NCBI GenBank assembly: GCA_021160865.1 | Contig: JAGHBS010000262.1 | Span: 1 to 6,657 of the forward strand | Origin: Planctomycetota bacterium | GTDB taxonomy: Bacteria > Planctomycetota > Phycisphaerae > SM23-33 | Reading direction: 5' to 3' | Length of the DNA stretch: 6,657 bases | Shown: positions 6,249 to 6,657 of the stretch, piece by piece | Layout: each line of letters opens with the position of its first letter | Position numbering within the stretch: the stretch's first letter is position 1 | Position numbers and translations under genes: made by a program | The notes under the pieces: generated by a model | Seen by the model: only the letters and a program-made list of their open reading frames with translations | The model's database searches: none | What the model was told of the DNA's origin: nothing

Positions 6249-6657
6249 TTCCGATTGTTACAGTCCGATACTGATAATCCTCGCAGCGGTTCTTGTATCC
6301 TCCACGGGGCTTGATAATCTTAGCGCCCAGAGCGGTACAATATCATCAGCCCAACTCGTGGGGGGAGATAAGGCTGTGTGGTTCATCATGCCTGAACCGG
6401 GGAGCAGTTATTACCTTGCCACCAAAACGATTGAAAAAAATGCACCCTGGCGACGAGTGGGAGGCGAAAAATATGGCACCATATCAACGGCCACCGTCAT
6501 AGGCTCGACACTAAAAGTCTTCTTCATCGACGGGCAATACGTTGATTATCTACCCGATCAGCCCGAAGGCATACCAGGACTAAAACCGCCTGAGAAACTC
6601 TGGCAAGAAGGTACATTGGCGCTATCTGCCTGCCCTGCAGGAGACTTTCAAGACCGG
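6193..6657 (+). CDS. Secreted protein of unknown function, 5' part (possible beta-propeller-type), runs off window
   Basis: An open frame runs to the window end without a stop. Starting at the ATG at 6193 it gives 155 residues with Lys2, Lys5 and Lys10, then a hydrophobic core (PILIILAAVLV, 25-35) and a likely signal peptidase site near SA-Q (44-46). The alternative ATG at 6232 overlaps the upstream gene by 17 instead of 56 nt, but leaves a signal peptide with no positive charge. Neither start has a clear Shine-Dalgarno sequence. The mature part is rich in short beta-strand phrases ending in aromatic residues, such as KAVWFIMPEPGSSYYLAT and TLKVFFIDGQYVDYL. This suggests Kelch-like or other beta-propeller blades, but too little is present for a family call. 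Its overlap with the lipoprotein gene indicates cotranscription and probably a joint envelope role. Confidence 0.7.
   Translation, partial: MKALKNYGTKQACMGTTTNSDCYSPILIILAAVLVSSTGLDNLSAQSGTISSAQLVGGDKAVWFIMPEPGSSYYLATKTIEKNAPWRRVGGEKYGTISTATVIGSTLKVFFIDGQYVDYLPDQPEGIPGLKPPEKLWQEGTLALSACPAGDFQDR

Noticed and set aside
6293..6502. Plus-strand open frame of 69 codons
   Set aside because: It lies in another frame of the secreted-protein gene, which is open across the whole stretch and has a signal peptide.

Overview
The window looks like a chromosomal segment from a Gram-negative-type bacterium. The best guess is a Planctomycetota (Phycisphaerae-like) or related environmental lineage. That guess rests on two predicted lipoproteins, a single-chain M16 peptidase, a stand-alone folate cyclodeaminase domain, and a small Cys-ribbon protein paired with a LolA/LolB-like lipoprotein. 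No marker gene fixes the taxonomy, so it is an inference. I see no rRNA, tRNA, CRISPR array, insertion sequence or phage gene.

Layout. Positions 1-530 on the minus strand hold the N-terminal part of primosomal helicase PriA, cut by the window edge. A divergent intergenic region (531-647) follows. All remaining genes run on the plus strand: a stand-alone receiver-domain response regulator (648-1166), a 921-residue M16-family zinc metallopeptidase lipoprotein (1197-3962), a formiminotransferase-cyclodeaminase-family folate enzyme (3959-4582), a 107-bp gap, a small protein with two CxxC pairs (4690-5244), a LolA/LolB-like lipoprotein (5241-6248), and the 5' part of a secreted, probably beta-rich protein that runs off the right edge (about 6193-6657).

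Operon logic. Two junctions are ATGA start/stop overlaps (peptidase/cyclodeaminase and Cys-ribbon/lipoprotein). The last pair of genes overlaps by 17 or 56 nt depending on the start chosen. The peptidase starts 30 nt after the receiver gene. The plus-strand genes therefore form one or two operons, with a possible internal promoter in the gap at 4583-4689. Three products carry export signals. The receiver and the cyclodeaminase look cytosolic, and the Cys-ribbon protein has no export signal.

The parts least explained by known biology are the coupled Cys-ribbon/lipoprotein/secreted-protein cassette and the translational coupling of a surface protease with a folate enzyme. The rest is recognisable housekeeping or signalling. 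I did not find convincing evidence of a wholly new system.
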